Positions 8,427 through 16,018 of a DNA stretch of 30,358 bases are shown here, piece after piece; within the stretch, counting starts at the first letter, position 1, and each line of letters begins with the position of its first letter. Origin of the DNA: CAZWRV01 sp964636325 (GTDB taxonomy: Bacteria > Verrucomicrobiota > Lentisphaeria > Victivallales > GWF2-50-93); assembly GCA_964636325.1 (NCBI GenBank), contig CAZWRV010000082.1:1-30358 (forward strand), in the 5' to 3' direction. The notes beneath the pieces were generated by a model. The model ran no database searches. It saw nothing but the letters and a program-made list of their open reading frames with translations, and was not told the origin of the DNA. The position numbers and the translations under genes were made by a program.

Positions 8427-10040
8427 CTACTCGAACTGGAAGAGGAAGGCGTGGATCTTGTTCTGCTCGTCGAGCTCGACCTGGCAGATGGAGCATGAGG
8501 GGAGGTCGAGGCTGCCTTTGCCTTCGGCCTTGAACTTCACGAGCTCGTTGGCCAGAGGCTCCGGCAGGGGTTCGTTGAGCTTCACCTCGCAGGGCAGCTT
8601 CTCGGGATGTTCGGCGACGACGACACGGTTGTCCTTGTCGACTATGATTATCCCAAGGTTGACGTCGTTGAAGAGCTGGTGGACGTTGGCCATGGCGGCC
8701 TTCATGTTTTCGACCTCGTGCTCGAGCTGGGCCGTGCGCTCCTTGACGGCCCTGGCGACCTCCCTTGACATTGTGTTGTTCAGGTATTCTACGAGCTGGT
8801 CCTTGTTCTGCAAGTCCTTGAAGTCGGAGTCGATCTTGCCCTTGATCCTGTCCGCCAGCGGCTGGAAGTCCTTTGCGATCTTCCGTTTATGCCTTTCCTT
8901 CGGCGGCACATCGGCGCTCTGGTTCAGGTAGTTGAGCAGCTCCTCCTCATCCATACCTTTCTCCTTCATGACCTCCCGTATACGTGTCAGGATGCGCTTG
9001 CCGCTTTCCCCGCCGCTGACGTTCAGCTCCTTCATCATCTTCTCCGCGGACTTCAGCGACTTCTCGTGGCTGAGGAATTCGTCGAGGATCTTGCCGGCCT
9101 TAAACTTGTCAGTGTAGGATGATACTACGTCCGTTATGCGCTTGATGAACTTGACCGAGGCGCCGGATGAAAGGTTCTGCGACTTCCTTTTCAGCTCGTT
9201 CTCGAAGACCAGCATCGCGTTCGCCACAGTCTCCTTCTCGACGTCCGCTCCTGCGTCAGGCGCCCTCCCCATGGTCTCCGAGACCATCTGGATGTTCTGG
9301 AGCAGCGCCTCGACCATGGAGTCCTTGTCGTATTTGCCATCCGTGCCCAGCTGCTCCACCAGCTTTACGATCTGCGCCGCCAGCTTTTCGGGATCGTTCT
9401 TGATCTCGTCGAGGAGGGCCGTTTCGTCCTGGGAGTGGTCGAGAATCTTCTCGAGGAAGTAACGCAGCACCTCGGTCTTGGCTTCGCCGTCGGACTTGGA
9501 CTGGCCGCGGTAGATTTCGGATTTCTTGACGATTTTCTCGTCCTCGCCGATGACCTTGTAGACGGCCGCGTTGAAGGAGATGTGCTCGACCTGCTGCTCC
9601 TTGAGTATCTTCTCGATGCCGCCCTGGTCCTCGATGGACTTGGGATCCTGGCAGAAGAACTTGAAGAAGGAGATGAACTCCTTGGCAAGTATCCCTGTCC
9701 TGAACCTGATGCTGTGGATGTGCAGCGTCTCGAAATGGTGTGAGAACTTGGATACGACTGGGTTCCTTTCCTCGACCGGCATGCCGAAGAAGAGCAGCTT
9801 GCCCTCGGTCAGGGAGATGTTGATCTCTCCGAACTGCCTCATCGCGGCCTGGAGCTCCGCCCAGGCGGCCTGCATCTGCTTGACCGCGATCGGATGCGTC
9901 GAAGGATAATACGTCAGGTGCGAATAGGTCAGGCAGAGGTTCTTGACGAACGCCACTATCTCGTCCACCGATGTCGGAGCTTCGGGCGCCTGGCCGGGAA
10001 CGCCCTGCGCCTGCGTTTTTTTCAGATTGCCGCTCTCCAT
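8427..10040 (-). CDS. Uncharacterised 537-aa cytoplasmic protein with coiled-coil and PAS-like C-terminus
   Basis: I do not recognise a named family. The N-terminal part (about 25-180) has the pattern YYPSTHPIAVKQM, then a short sheet-like stretch (INISLTEGKLLFFGMPV), then FRTGILAKEFISFFKFF. This resembles the N-terminal module of some HEAT-repeat or signalling proteins in myxobacteria and related groups. The middle is charged and helical (about 230-440). The C-terminus (about 460-537) follows a helix with LGIIIVDKDNRVVVAEH, a PAS-like beta pattern. There is no signal peptide or membrane helix. The start at 10040 follows an AAGGGGG ribosome-binding site at about 5-7 bases. A regulatory or scaffold role is plausible but only inferred. 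The gene is monocistronic. Confidence 0.8.
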   Translation of the reverse strand: MESGNLKKTQAQGVPGQAPEAPTSVDEIVAFVKNLCLTYSHLTYYPSTHPIAVKQMQAAWAELQAAMRQFGEINISLTEGKLLFFGMPVEERNPVVSKFSHHFETLHIHSIRFRTGILAKEFISFFKFFCQDPKSIEDQGGIEKILKEQQVEHISFNAAVYKVIGEDEKIVKKSEIYRGQSKSDGEAKTEVLRYFLEKILDHSQDETALLDEIKNDPEKLAAQIVKLVEQLGTDGKYDKDSMVEALLQNIQMVSETMGRAPDAGADVEKETVANAMLVFENELKRKSQNLSSGASVKFIKRITDVVSSYTDKFKAGKILDEFLSHEKSLKSAEKMMKELNVSGGESGKRILTRIREVMKEKGMDEEELLNYLNQSADVPPKERHKRKIAKDFQPLADRIKGKIDSDFKDLQNKDQLVEYLNNTMSREVARAVKERTAQLEHEVENMKAAMANVHQLFNDVNLGIIIVDKDNRVVVAEHPEKLPCEVKLNEPLPEPLANELVKFKAEGKGSLDLPSCSICQVELDEQNKIHAFLFQFE

Positions 10041-10193
10041 AAAGCACCCCCTTCCGCATCATCAGCACCTTCTAAGGTAATATATTGGGCATATCGGAGT
10101 TTGTCAAGGGGGTGAAGGCAGTTTGGCATTTACCGGGCAAGCCTCCGGTGAAGGCTGGGAGTTGGCATGCTTGTGCCCGATTGCCGACATAAA

Positions 10194-10247
10194 CTGACGC
10201 ATTACAATGTGTGATTGCGGAGCGAAGCTGACGCATTAGATTATACT
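10194..10247 (+). promoter_or_regulatory. Direct repeats CTGACGCATTA and -10-like TATACT upstream of the U32 gene
   Basis: The 11-mer CTGACGCATTA occurs at 10194-10204 and 10228-10238, 34 bp apart (about three helical turns). It ends just upstream of TATACT at 10242-10247. This spacing would suit a regulator binding one DNA face next to a promoter. No clear -35 box is seen. The function is inferred. Confidence 0.35.
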
Positions 10248-10325
10248 CATTTAGCGTGAAAATTTACATTTTGACGGGCAAGATATGGGATTGGATATTT
10301 TTGTTTGAATTATGTTCGGCAAACT

Positions 10326-11573
10326 ATGGACGTGCGAAAGAAAAAAATCGAACTGCTTTCCCCGGCCGGAGACTTCGAGTCGCTTTCGGCGGCCTTGAAG
10401 TCCGGGGCCGACTCCGTCTACTTCGGTGTCGGCGACCTGAACATGCGCGCGAGGGCCGCGGCGAACTTTTCGCTTGCTGATCTTCCGAAAGTTTCCGCGA
10501 GGTGCGCTGAATTCGGCGCCAGAAGCTATGTGGCGCTCAACTCGGTAATATATGATTCGGATCTGCCGAAGATGCGAAGGATCTGCGACGCCGCGAAGAA
10601 GGCGGGTATCTCCGCCGTGCTCGCGATGGACATGGCGGCAGTTTCATACGCCTCCTCGATCGGGCTGCCGGTCCACCTGTCGGTCCAGGCGAACGTCTCT
10701 AACATGGGAGCAGTCCGTTTCTTCGCGAAGTTCGCGGACGTGATTGTGCTCGCCAGGGAGTTGACGCTGAGGCAGATCCGCTCAATCGTCAGAAGGATAC
10801 GGGAAGAGGACGTCCGCGGCCCGTCGGGGGAGCTGGTGAGGATTGAAGTCTTCGTGCACGGAGCCCTCTGCGTCTCGATCGCGGGCAAGTGCTACATGAG
10901 CCTCGCCGCATACAACAGCTCGGCCAACCGCGGCGACTGCTACCAGAACTGCCGGAGGAGCTACCGGGTCGTGGACGACGAGACCGGCTTCGAGTTGGCG
11001 GTAGACAACAGATATGTGATGTCTCCCAAGGATCTATGCACTATCCGCGTCCTCGGCAAGATTCTTGACGCTGGCGTTTCAGTCCTGAAGATCGAGGGCA
11101 GAGGCCGTTCGTCTTGCTATGTCGCCGCCGTAACTTCGGCCTACCGGAGGGCGATAGACCTCTGCCGCGAAGGGGGCTTGACGGCGGATGCCGCCGCAGG
11201 GCTCGAGCGCGAGCTCGAAAAGGTCTTCAACCGCGGATTCTGGCACGGCGGCTACTATCTGGGCAGCAAGGCCGGCGAATGGAGCGGAATCTCCGGCAGC
11301 CGGACCACCAGGTCGAAGACCGCCATAGGCTTCATTTCCAATTACTACCGGAAGATCAAGGTTGCGGAACTTATGCTCAACGCCGGGAACGTCGACTCCG
11401 AGAGCGAAATTCTGATTACCGGCCCGACCACCGGCGCGATTGCCGTGCGGCCCACGAAACTCCTGCTGGACGGCGCCGAAGTCAAGACCGCGCGCAAGGG
11501 CCAGACCGTCACCTTCCCCTGCGAGACGAAGCTCCGCAGGAACGACAAGGCGTATTTGCTCTCGGGAAAGTGA
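10326..11573 (+). CDS. Peptidase U32-family protein (YegQ/TrhP-like)
   Basis: This 415-aa protein starts with the family signature KIELLSPAGDFESLSAALKSGADSVYFG. It contains the four-Cys cluster region HGALCVSIAGKCYMS...NRGDCYQNC (Cys182, 189, 205, 209), which in this family binds an iron-sulfur cluster. The C-terminal beta domain is typical too. Characterised relatives (TrhP/YegQ, RlhA) act in prephenate-dependent hydroxylation of tRNA or rRNA, and older annotation calls them collagenase-like proteases. RNA hydroxylation is therefore the better guess. I chose the ATG at 10326. A TTG at 10305 would add seven residues. Neither has a strong Shine-Dalgarno sequence. The gene is preceded by a 285-bp non-coding spacer. 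Confidence 0.88.
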   Translation: MDVRKKKIELLSPAGDFESLSAALKSGADSVYFGVGDLNMRARAAANFSLADLPKVSARCAEFGARSYVALNSVIYDSDLPKMRRICDAAKKAGISAVLAMDMAAVSYASSIGLPVHLSVQANVSNMGAVRFFAKFADVIVLARELTLRQIRSIVRRIREEDVRGPSGELVRIEVFVHGALCVSIAGKCYMSLAAYNSSANRGDCYQNCRRSYRVVDDETGFELAVDNRYVMSPKDLCTIRVLGKILDAGVSVLKIEGRGRSSCYVAAVTSAYRRAIDLCREGGLTADAAAGLERELEKVFNRGFWHGGYYLGSKAGEWSGISGSRTTRSKTAIGFISNYYRKIKVAELMLNAGNVDSESEILITGPTTGAIAVRPTKLLLDGAEVKTARKGQTVTFPCETKLRRNDKAYLLSGK

Positions 11574-11585
11574 CAAGGCGCTCCG

Positions 11586-11616
11586 AGCCTGATTCTCCAA
11601 TTATGCATCTCAGGCT
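11586..11616 (+). terminator. Possible terminator hairpin after the U32 gene
   Basis: A perfect 7-bp stem AGCCTGA (11586-11592) / TCAGGCT (11610-11616) lies 12 bases past the stop codon. The 17-base loop is long and only a short A/T-rich stretch follows, so termination would be weak. Confidence 0.3.
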
Positions 11617-11644
11617 ATTGAAAAATCATTTCCCGCTGTTATTC

Positions 11645-11672
11645 TTAAGTAGGGTGAAAGACGATATATAAT
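11645..11672 (+). promoter_or_regulatory. Candidate promoter of the receiver-kinase gene
   Basis: A consensus -10 TATAAT lies at 11667-11672 in an AT-rich stretch, with TTAAGT at 11645-11650 as a poor -35 with 16-bp spacing. Transcription would start about 40 bases before the ATG at 11721. It is the only good -10 in this spacer. Confidence 0.4.
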
Positions 11673-11692
11673 ATATTTTTTCATGCTTACAA

Positions 11693-11710
11693 CGCAGTAC
11701 ATTGACTGCG
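11693..11710 (+). promoter_or_regulatory. Small inverted repeat next to the ribosome-binding site of the receiver-kinase gene
   Basis: CGCAGT (11693-11698) and ACTGCG (11705-11710) form a perfect 6-bp stem. Its last base is the first base of the GGAAAG Shine-Dalgarno sequence. It could hinder ribosome access or act as a DNA operator; both are speculative. Confidence 0.3.
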
Positions 11711-11720
11711 GAAAGACGCC

Positions 11721-13043
11721 ATGGTATCCGACGACTCCAACAGTTTTTCTTCGACACGACGACTGCCCGACTCCGGCTCCGGAGACGTGAAGATACTGGT
11801 AGTCGACGACGACGCGTTCGTAAGGAAATTCCTCGAGGACGTCCTTTCGCCGAAATACAAGGTTGTTACGACGGAGACCTGCAAGGACGCCCTCAAGCAT
11901 ATAAAGTCGGATTTCTTCAACGTCGCCATAGTCGACGTCAACCTCCCGGATATGTCGGGGAAGGAGTTCCTGAAATCGTGCAAGGGCAGCTTTCTCGAGA
12001 CCCAGATCATCATCATTACCGGCGCGCCGGAATATGAAGACGCTGTAAACATGATCAAGGACGGCGCATTCGACTACGTGACCAAGCCCCTCGAAATACA
12101 TGCCCTTATGCGCAAGATTGAAGAGGCAGTCGAACATGGAAGAAAGAAGGCGAACCGAAAGCTCAAGGACTCCGACTACAAGATCATACGAAGGCTTGGG
12201 ACGGGCAGCATGGGGATAGTCCTGCTGGTCGAAAAGTCCGGATCCAAATATGCGATGAAAATCCTGAGGAAGGACGAAGACCCCTTCACGCACATGAACC
12301 AGATCAGCAGGTTCAAGCGCGAGGCAAAGATACTTTCGGAGATAGAGAATCCGGGAGTCGTCAGGATTTTCGACTATGAATTCGACAAGGAAAGCGAAAC
12401 CCATTTCATTGTAATGGAGTATGTGGAGGGCAAACCGCTTTCCAGCCATATTTCGGACAAGTCGCTGGGGCTTGCCCAGAAAATCGGAATAATACGGCAG
12501 ATTGCGGACATATTGCATGACGTACACAAGGCCGGCATTCTGCACAGGGACATAAAGCCGGAGAACATCCTGGTGAAAAGCGACCTGTCGGTCAAGATCA
12601 CAGACTTCGGCATTTCCCGGGTCGTAGGCTCGTCGCTCACGATGACGAAGGATCTCATCGGATCACCGCTTTACATGTCGCCCGAAAGCTTCGATTCAAT
12701 GAAGTCCCTTGACGAGCGCTCCGACCTTTTTTCCCTGGGCATCCTGTCATACGAGCTTCTCACAGGCGCGAAGGCGTTCGACGGGAAGAACGTCTTCCAG
12801 GTGATGGATTCCATCAAGAACGACAATCCTGTCCAGCCCTCGAAGATCAATCCCGAAATTCCGTCATGGCTCGAAGACATGATGGCCAAGATGCTCGCCA
12901 AGAAGCCTGCCGACAGGTTTTCCAGCGCCGAGGAGATTTCGAAGTGCATCCGCCATTACATGGAGGAGCCAACCGCCTCCTCACTGACGATCACATCCAA
13001 AATCCTGAGGAGCATGCTCTTCATCAAGAGGAACTGGAGCTGA
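11721..13043 (+). CDS. Response-regulator receiver fused to a Hanks-type Ser/Thr protein kinase
   Basis: This 440-aa soluble protein has a REC domain (about 22-140) with acidic pocket Asp29-Asp31, phospho-acceptor Asp72, Thr100 and Lys122. It is joined directly to a Ser/Thr kinase (about 153-415) with glycine loop LGTGSMGIVLLV, Lys180 (YAMKIL), catalytic HRDIKPEN (Asp277), metal-binding DFG (295-297) and SPLYMSPE. All catalytic residues are present, so both halves look active. The order suggests that phosphotransfer from a histidine kinase gates Ser/Thr phosphorylation. It lacks the C-terminal membrane helix and PASTA domains of PknB-type kinases. The start is preceded by GGAAAG at 6 bases. 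There is no adjacent partner; the hybrid kinase at 1111 is a possible but unproven donor. Confidence 0.93.
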   Translation: MVSDDSNSFSSTRRLPDSGSGDVKILVVDDDAFVRKFLEDVLSPKYKVVTTETCKDALKHIKSDFFNVAIVDVNLPDMSGKEFLKSCKGSFLETQIIIITGAPEYEDAVNMIKDGAFDYVTKPLEIHALMRKIEEAVEHGRKKANRKLKDSDYKIIRRLGTGSMGIVLLVEKSGSKYAMKILRKDEDPFTHMNQISRFKREAKILSEIENPGVVRIFDYEFDKESETHFIVMEYVEGKPLSSHISDKSLGLAQKIGIIRQIADILHDVHKAGILHRDIKPENILVKSDLSVKITDFGISRVVGSSLTMTKDLIGSPLYMSPESFDSMKSLDERSDLFSLGILSYELLTGAKAFDGKNVFQVMDSIKNDNPVQPSKINPEIPSWLEDMMAKMLAKKPADRFSSAEEISKCIRHYMEEPTASSLTITSKILRSMLFIKRNWS

Positions 13044-13150
13044 AGGAAGTTCAACGCTCCGGAGTCATTTTCAATCCGCAGACTGACACCCGAACACCGA
13101 CACCGGCAGACTTCATCCTTGGTCATCCCTTGCCGGACAATGGCCATTCA

Positions 13151-13969
13151 TCAGGGCACCGTCTTCCTGTCGCGGAATGCGGCGGGGCTGATGCCGGCGG
13201 TCTTCTTGAACACCTTGGAGAAGTAGAATTCGTTGCTGAATCCGCACTGCGCGGCGACCTCCTTCATGGGCATGCGGCCCTTCTGGAGGAGTTCCTGGGC
13301 GCGCTTGACGCGCTGGAGGTTTATGTAGCGGACGGGGCTGATCCCGAAGTTCGCCGTGAAGAGGTTGGTAAAGTAGTTCTCCTGGAGGTTCACCCGCTCC
13401 GCGACCTTTCCGATCACGATTTCGGCGGAGATGTTCTCCTCGATGTATTTCATGGCCGGAGCGAATCTTTCATATGCGCGGAGCCTCATCTCCTGGCCTG
13501 CGAGATCCGCGGTCCTTAGGAAGCGCACGATGAGCATGCGCATAAGCGCCTCGGCCTCGGCCGCATCCGGAGTGCTCCCGGAAGAAAAGCACTTCAGGAG
13601 CCTGTCCCATTGCCGGCCTACGGAGACCCTCTCGGGTTTTGGAACCGCGGTTTCGTATTCGCAGCCGTAGAAGTCGAAGAGCTCGACGCCGCCGAGGACT
13701 TCCGCGGTGAAGTGGAACCAGTCGAGGTTCATTCTGCGCGGGCACCAGTAGCGTCCCGGCGAATTGCTCGGTATAATGTAGAGCCTGCCGGGAATCAGGC
13801 GGAAGGTCCTGCCGTGGTGTTCGACGAAGCCCTCGCCGGAGAGCGGCCAGTATATGCGGCTGAAGTTGTCCGAGATCAGGCAGCGGCCCGCTCCGGCCCA
13901 GTCTGTGCCGCAGAGCGTCCGGCGTCCCTGAAGAAGCTTGAGCGTCAATGTTGATATCACGGAATCCAT
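13151..13969 (-). CDS. AraC/XylS-family transcriptional regulator
   Basis: This 272-aa regulator has an N-terminal cupin-like sensing domain (GEGFVEHHGRTFRLIPGRLYIIPSN). The C-terminal double helix-turn-helix of about 100 residues includes VAERVNLQENYFTNLFTANFGISPVRYI and the second-HTH signature VAAQCGFSNEFYFSKVFKKTAGISPAAFR. The start at 13969 leaves out an AT-rich in-frame extension to 14050 that has no family counterpart. No Shine-Dalgarno sequence is visible. The gene is transcribed divergently from the UroD-family gene across 83 bp, the usual arrangement for a local activator. The ligand is unknown; similar regulators often sense carbohydrates. Confidence 0.92.
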   Translation of the reverse strand: MDSVISTLTLKLLQGRRTLCGTDWAGAGRCLISDNFSRIYWPLSGEGFVEHHGRTFRLIPGRLYIIPSNSPGRYWCPRRMNLDWFHFTAEVLGGVELFDFYGCEYETAVPKPERVSVGRQWDRLLKCFSSGSTPDAAEAEALMRMLIVRFLRTADLAGQEMRLRAYERFAPAMKYIEENISAEIVIGKVAERVNLQENYFTNLFTANFGISPVRYINLQRVKRAQELLQKGRMPMKEVAAQCGFSNEFYFSKVFKKTAGISPAAFRDRKTVP

Positions 13970-14052
13970 AGAAATATATAAAATAAACATAAAATATTGC
14001 ATTAGCAAACTTAAATAAATGGTTAAAATATTATAAAAACAAAGGAGCAACC
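13970..14052. promoter_or_regulatory. AT-rich divergent promoter region, AraC gene / UroD-family gene
   Basis: This 83-bp spacer is much more AT-rich than its surroundings and must hold both promoters. TTGCAT at 13997-14002 could be a -35 for the plus strand, but no hexamer pair fits well. A short TTGC-ATTA-GCAA dyad overlaps it. A strong AAAGGAG ribosome-binding site lies just before the UroD-family ATG. Confidence 0.4.
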
Positions 14053-15063
14053 ATGAGCAGAAAAATAGCGTTGGACAACATCTTGCTCAGGCCGTCGGAG
14101 AGGATTGCGCACACGGAATATTCGCTGGACTACCACAAGTCGCTGATGGAGAGGTTTCCGGGACGGAGCTTGAACGACGTCTTCGAGATCGACTTCCTCT
14201 GGTGCGTGCACGACGGCCCGATAGCCTGGGGCAAGGCCGGCAGGACTACGGACATGGGCCACGCCGAATATGCTGCGGACGGCAGCGACCAGAGGACTTC
14301 GAAGAAGTCGCCGTTCACGGACGTCGAGGAGATTTACGAGTTCGATCCGGTACGCGAATACGGCCTGCCGTCGAGGAGGGAACTTGTCGATCTTTACGAG
14401 AAATGGTACCAGGGGATGTGCGCGAACTGCCCGAACCAGCTCGCGACCGGCGGCTACTACAAGACCGTGGTCTCCGGAGCGATCGAGAGCTTCGGCTGGG
14501 AGATGCTGCTTGTGGCCGCGGCCGACAAGGCGCGCTTCGCCAAGGTGCTTGAACGCTTCGGGAACTACACGGCGCATTACGCCGCAGCCTGGGCCGAGAC
14601 ATCCATCGAGGCCTACATCCAGCACGACGACATGGTCTGGACCGAGGGCCCCTTCATGGAGCCGGAATTCTACCGCAAAGTCATATTCCCGCTCTACAAG
14701 AAGATGTGGGAACCGCTCAAGAAGGCGGGGAAGAAGATACTCTACTGCTCCGACGGCACCTACGACATGTTCATGAAGGACTTGGCCGAATGCGGGGCGG
14801 ACGGTTTCATATTCGAGCCCACAAACAACCTCGACTACGTCGTGGAAAACTTCGGGAAAACGCACTGCATCGTAGGAAGCAAGTGCGACTGCCGCACGAT
14901 GGCGTTCGGGACATGGGAGCAGGTGAAGGCGGAGATGGACGCCACTTTCGCGCTCGCGAAGAGCTGCAAGGGCTTCATCTGGGCCGTCGGCAACCACATG
15001 CCCGCTAACATCAGCGACGAGATCTGCCTGAAATACCTCGACTACCTGAAGAAGAACTGGTAG
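14053..15063 (+). CDS. Uroporphyrinogen decarboxylase (URO-D) family protein, probably a methyltransferase-like enzyme
   Basis: The 336-aa protein matches the URO-D/MtaA TIM-barrel superfamily in its C-terminal half: KILYCSDGTYDMFMKDLAECGADGF, a FEPTNNLDYVVENFG segment and a terminal helix after VGNHMPANIS. The superfamily includes true heme-pathway HemE and corrinoid-dependent methyltransferases. This one lacks the HemE N-terminal RxPVWxMRQ-like motif, so heme synthesis is unlikely. No corrinoid protein gene is adjacent, so the substrate is unknown. An AAAGGAG site at 6 bases supports the start. The divergent AraC regulator probably controls it. Confidence 0.75.
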   Translation: MSRKIALDNILLRPSERIAHTEYSLDYHKSLMERFPGRSLNDVFEIDFLWCVHDGPIAWGKAGRTTDMGHAEYAADGSDQRTSKKSPFTDVEEIYEFDPVREYGLPSRRELVDLYEKWYQGMCANCPNQLATGGYYKTVVSGAIESFGWEMLLVAAADKARFAKVLERFGNYTAHYAAAWAETSIEAYIQHDDMVWTEGPFMEPEFYRKVIFPLYKKMWEPLKKAGKKILYCSDGTYDMFMKDLAECGADGFIFEPTNNLDYVVENFGKTHCIVGSKCDCRTMAFGTWEQVKAEMDATFALAKSCKGFIWAVGNHMPANISDEICLKYLDYLKKNW

Positions 15064-15169
15064 GCTGGGAAGAATGTCGGATTTCCTGGCCCGCACGCAA
15101 TGAAAAGCTAAAAAATGACGGGGAAATGCTCGTGTGGCTTTTCAGAGCGGGGCGCCTGATATCTGAACT

Positions 15170-15248
15170 GAAATACCTACCGGGGGTCGGTATTTCTCCG
15201 CATTTTTATTTTCCACTGATCAGGTTGTCTGAATTTCATACTTTCCGG
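15170..15248 (-). pseudogene. Relic of a second pseudopilin leader
   Basis: Read on the minus strand, the stretch from an ATG at 15239 down to 15170 resembles the start of the pseudopilin gene (15939-16008); I count roughly four fifths identical bases over about 70 positions. One extra base after the ATG shifts the frame, and a stop follows 20 codons later. Similarity stops where the FTLIELL helix would begin, so the hydrophobic and globular parts are missing. The remaining part of the 15064-15291 spacer shows nothing else recognisable. Confidence 0.6.
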
Positions 15249-15291
15249 ACTGGCTACTTGGATATGATTAAGCGATTGTGCGTCGGATATC

Positions 15292-16008
15292 CTACTGCTG
15301 GGTCGCCCAGGTCACCCACTTAGTGTCGAAGGTTCCGAAAACTCCGGGAAGCCCCTGCACGTGCCCGTCGCCGAAGAGGACGTTCGGCCCGTCGTGGACG
15401 TCGAAGGCCACCTGCGCGGCACCAGAGGATTCCGCCATGTAGTAGTCGATCCTGGGCGTGCCCCAGTCCCACCTGTTGGCGCCGTCGGCCAACATGGCAA
15501 GGTCGATCGGCCTGCGGATAATCCCCCGCTTATGCCTTTTGTAGCCGCTGATTGCCGTCTGCCAGCTGTATCCTGCGAGCGATGCGTAGACGTATTTGCC
15601 TGGGACGTCTGCCGCGCTGTATGGTTCGTACTTGTTTGCGGCGCACGCTAGCCTCGCCTGCATTGAATACGGCAAGAGACCGTCGCCGTCAAGTTTCTGG
15701 CTCCAGTAATAGTAGCCTTCGACGAAACTTGAAAATTTCGTATCCGCAGAGATGTAGACGCGGCAAGGATAATAATCGTCGTTGTCGTTTGCGGACATGG
15801 TGAACGCGTTGTAGTAGGTCTTCTCGTTGGACTGGCATACGGCCTTGTGCCCCATAGTCCTTGCCTTCTTCAGGGCGGGCAGCAGCAGCGCCATCAGGAT
15901 CGCGATAATGGCAATGACAACCAAAAGTTCTATTAATGTAAAATACCTTCCGTGGGTCGGTATTTCACCGCGAATCTTTTTTCCAGGGATATGGATGTCT
16001 GAATTCAT
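15292..16008 (-). CDS. Type II secretion-type pseudopilin (prepilin N-terminal methylation domain; H-X8-DG end)
   Basis: This 238-aa protein has a short basic leader, then FTLIELLVVIAIIAIL and an LLPALKKAR helix. This is the class III signal handled by a prepilin peptidase. The residue before Phe is Tyr (HGRY-FTLIE) rather than the usual Gly. The globular part has the motif YYP early on. It ends with HDGPNVLFGDGHV, close to the H-X9-DG element common in large prepilin families of Lentisphaerota and Planctomycetota. The ATG at 16008 is preceded by AGGAA at about 7 bases; the upstream in-frame extension is rejected because it lies in the SOUL gene. It starts 10 bases after the SOUL-lipoprotein stop, so the two are probably cotranscribed. 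No secretion machinery is nearby. Confidence 0.9.
   Translation of the reverse strand: MNSDIHIPGKKIRGEIPTHGRYFTLIELLVVIAIIAILMALLLPALKKARTMGHKAVCQSNEKTYYNAFTMSANDNDDYYPCRVYISADTKFSSFVEGYYYWSQKLDGDGLLPYSMQARLACAANKYEPYSAADVPGKYVYASLAGYSWQTAISGYKRHKRGIIRRPIDLAMLADGANRWDWGTPRIDYYMAESSGAAQVAFDVHDGPNVLFGDGHVQGLPGVFGTFDTKWVTWATQQ
15938..15968 (-). promoter_or_regulatory. Hairpin inside the pseudopilin leader coding sequence
   Basis: On the minus strand GTGAAATACC and GGTATTTTAC form a 10-bp stem with one G-U pair and an 11-base loop, just before the FTLIELL codons. The relic at 15170-15196 keeps the same stem (8 bp, perfect) and a near-identical 11-base loop. A role in pausing or mRNA stability is possible but not shown. 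Confidence 0.45.
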
Positions 16009-16018
16009 GCCGAAATTC

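Noticed and set aside
10305..10325. TTG start that would lengthen the U32 protein by seven residues
   Set aside because: There is no Shine-Dalgarno sequence, and the ATG at 10326 fits the family start.
14023..15096. Long minus-strand open frame over the URO-D-family gene
   Set aside because: It is a shadow of the plus-strand gene, whose ribosome-binding site and family motifs are clear.
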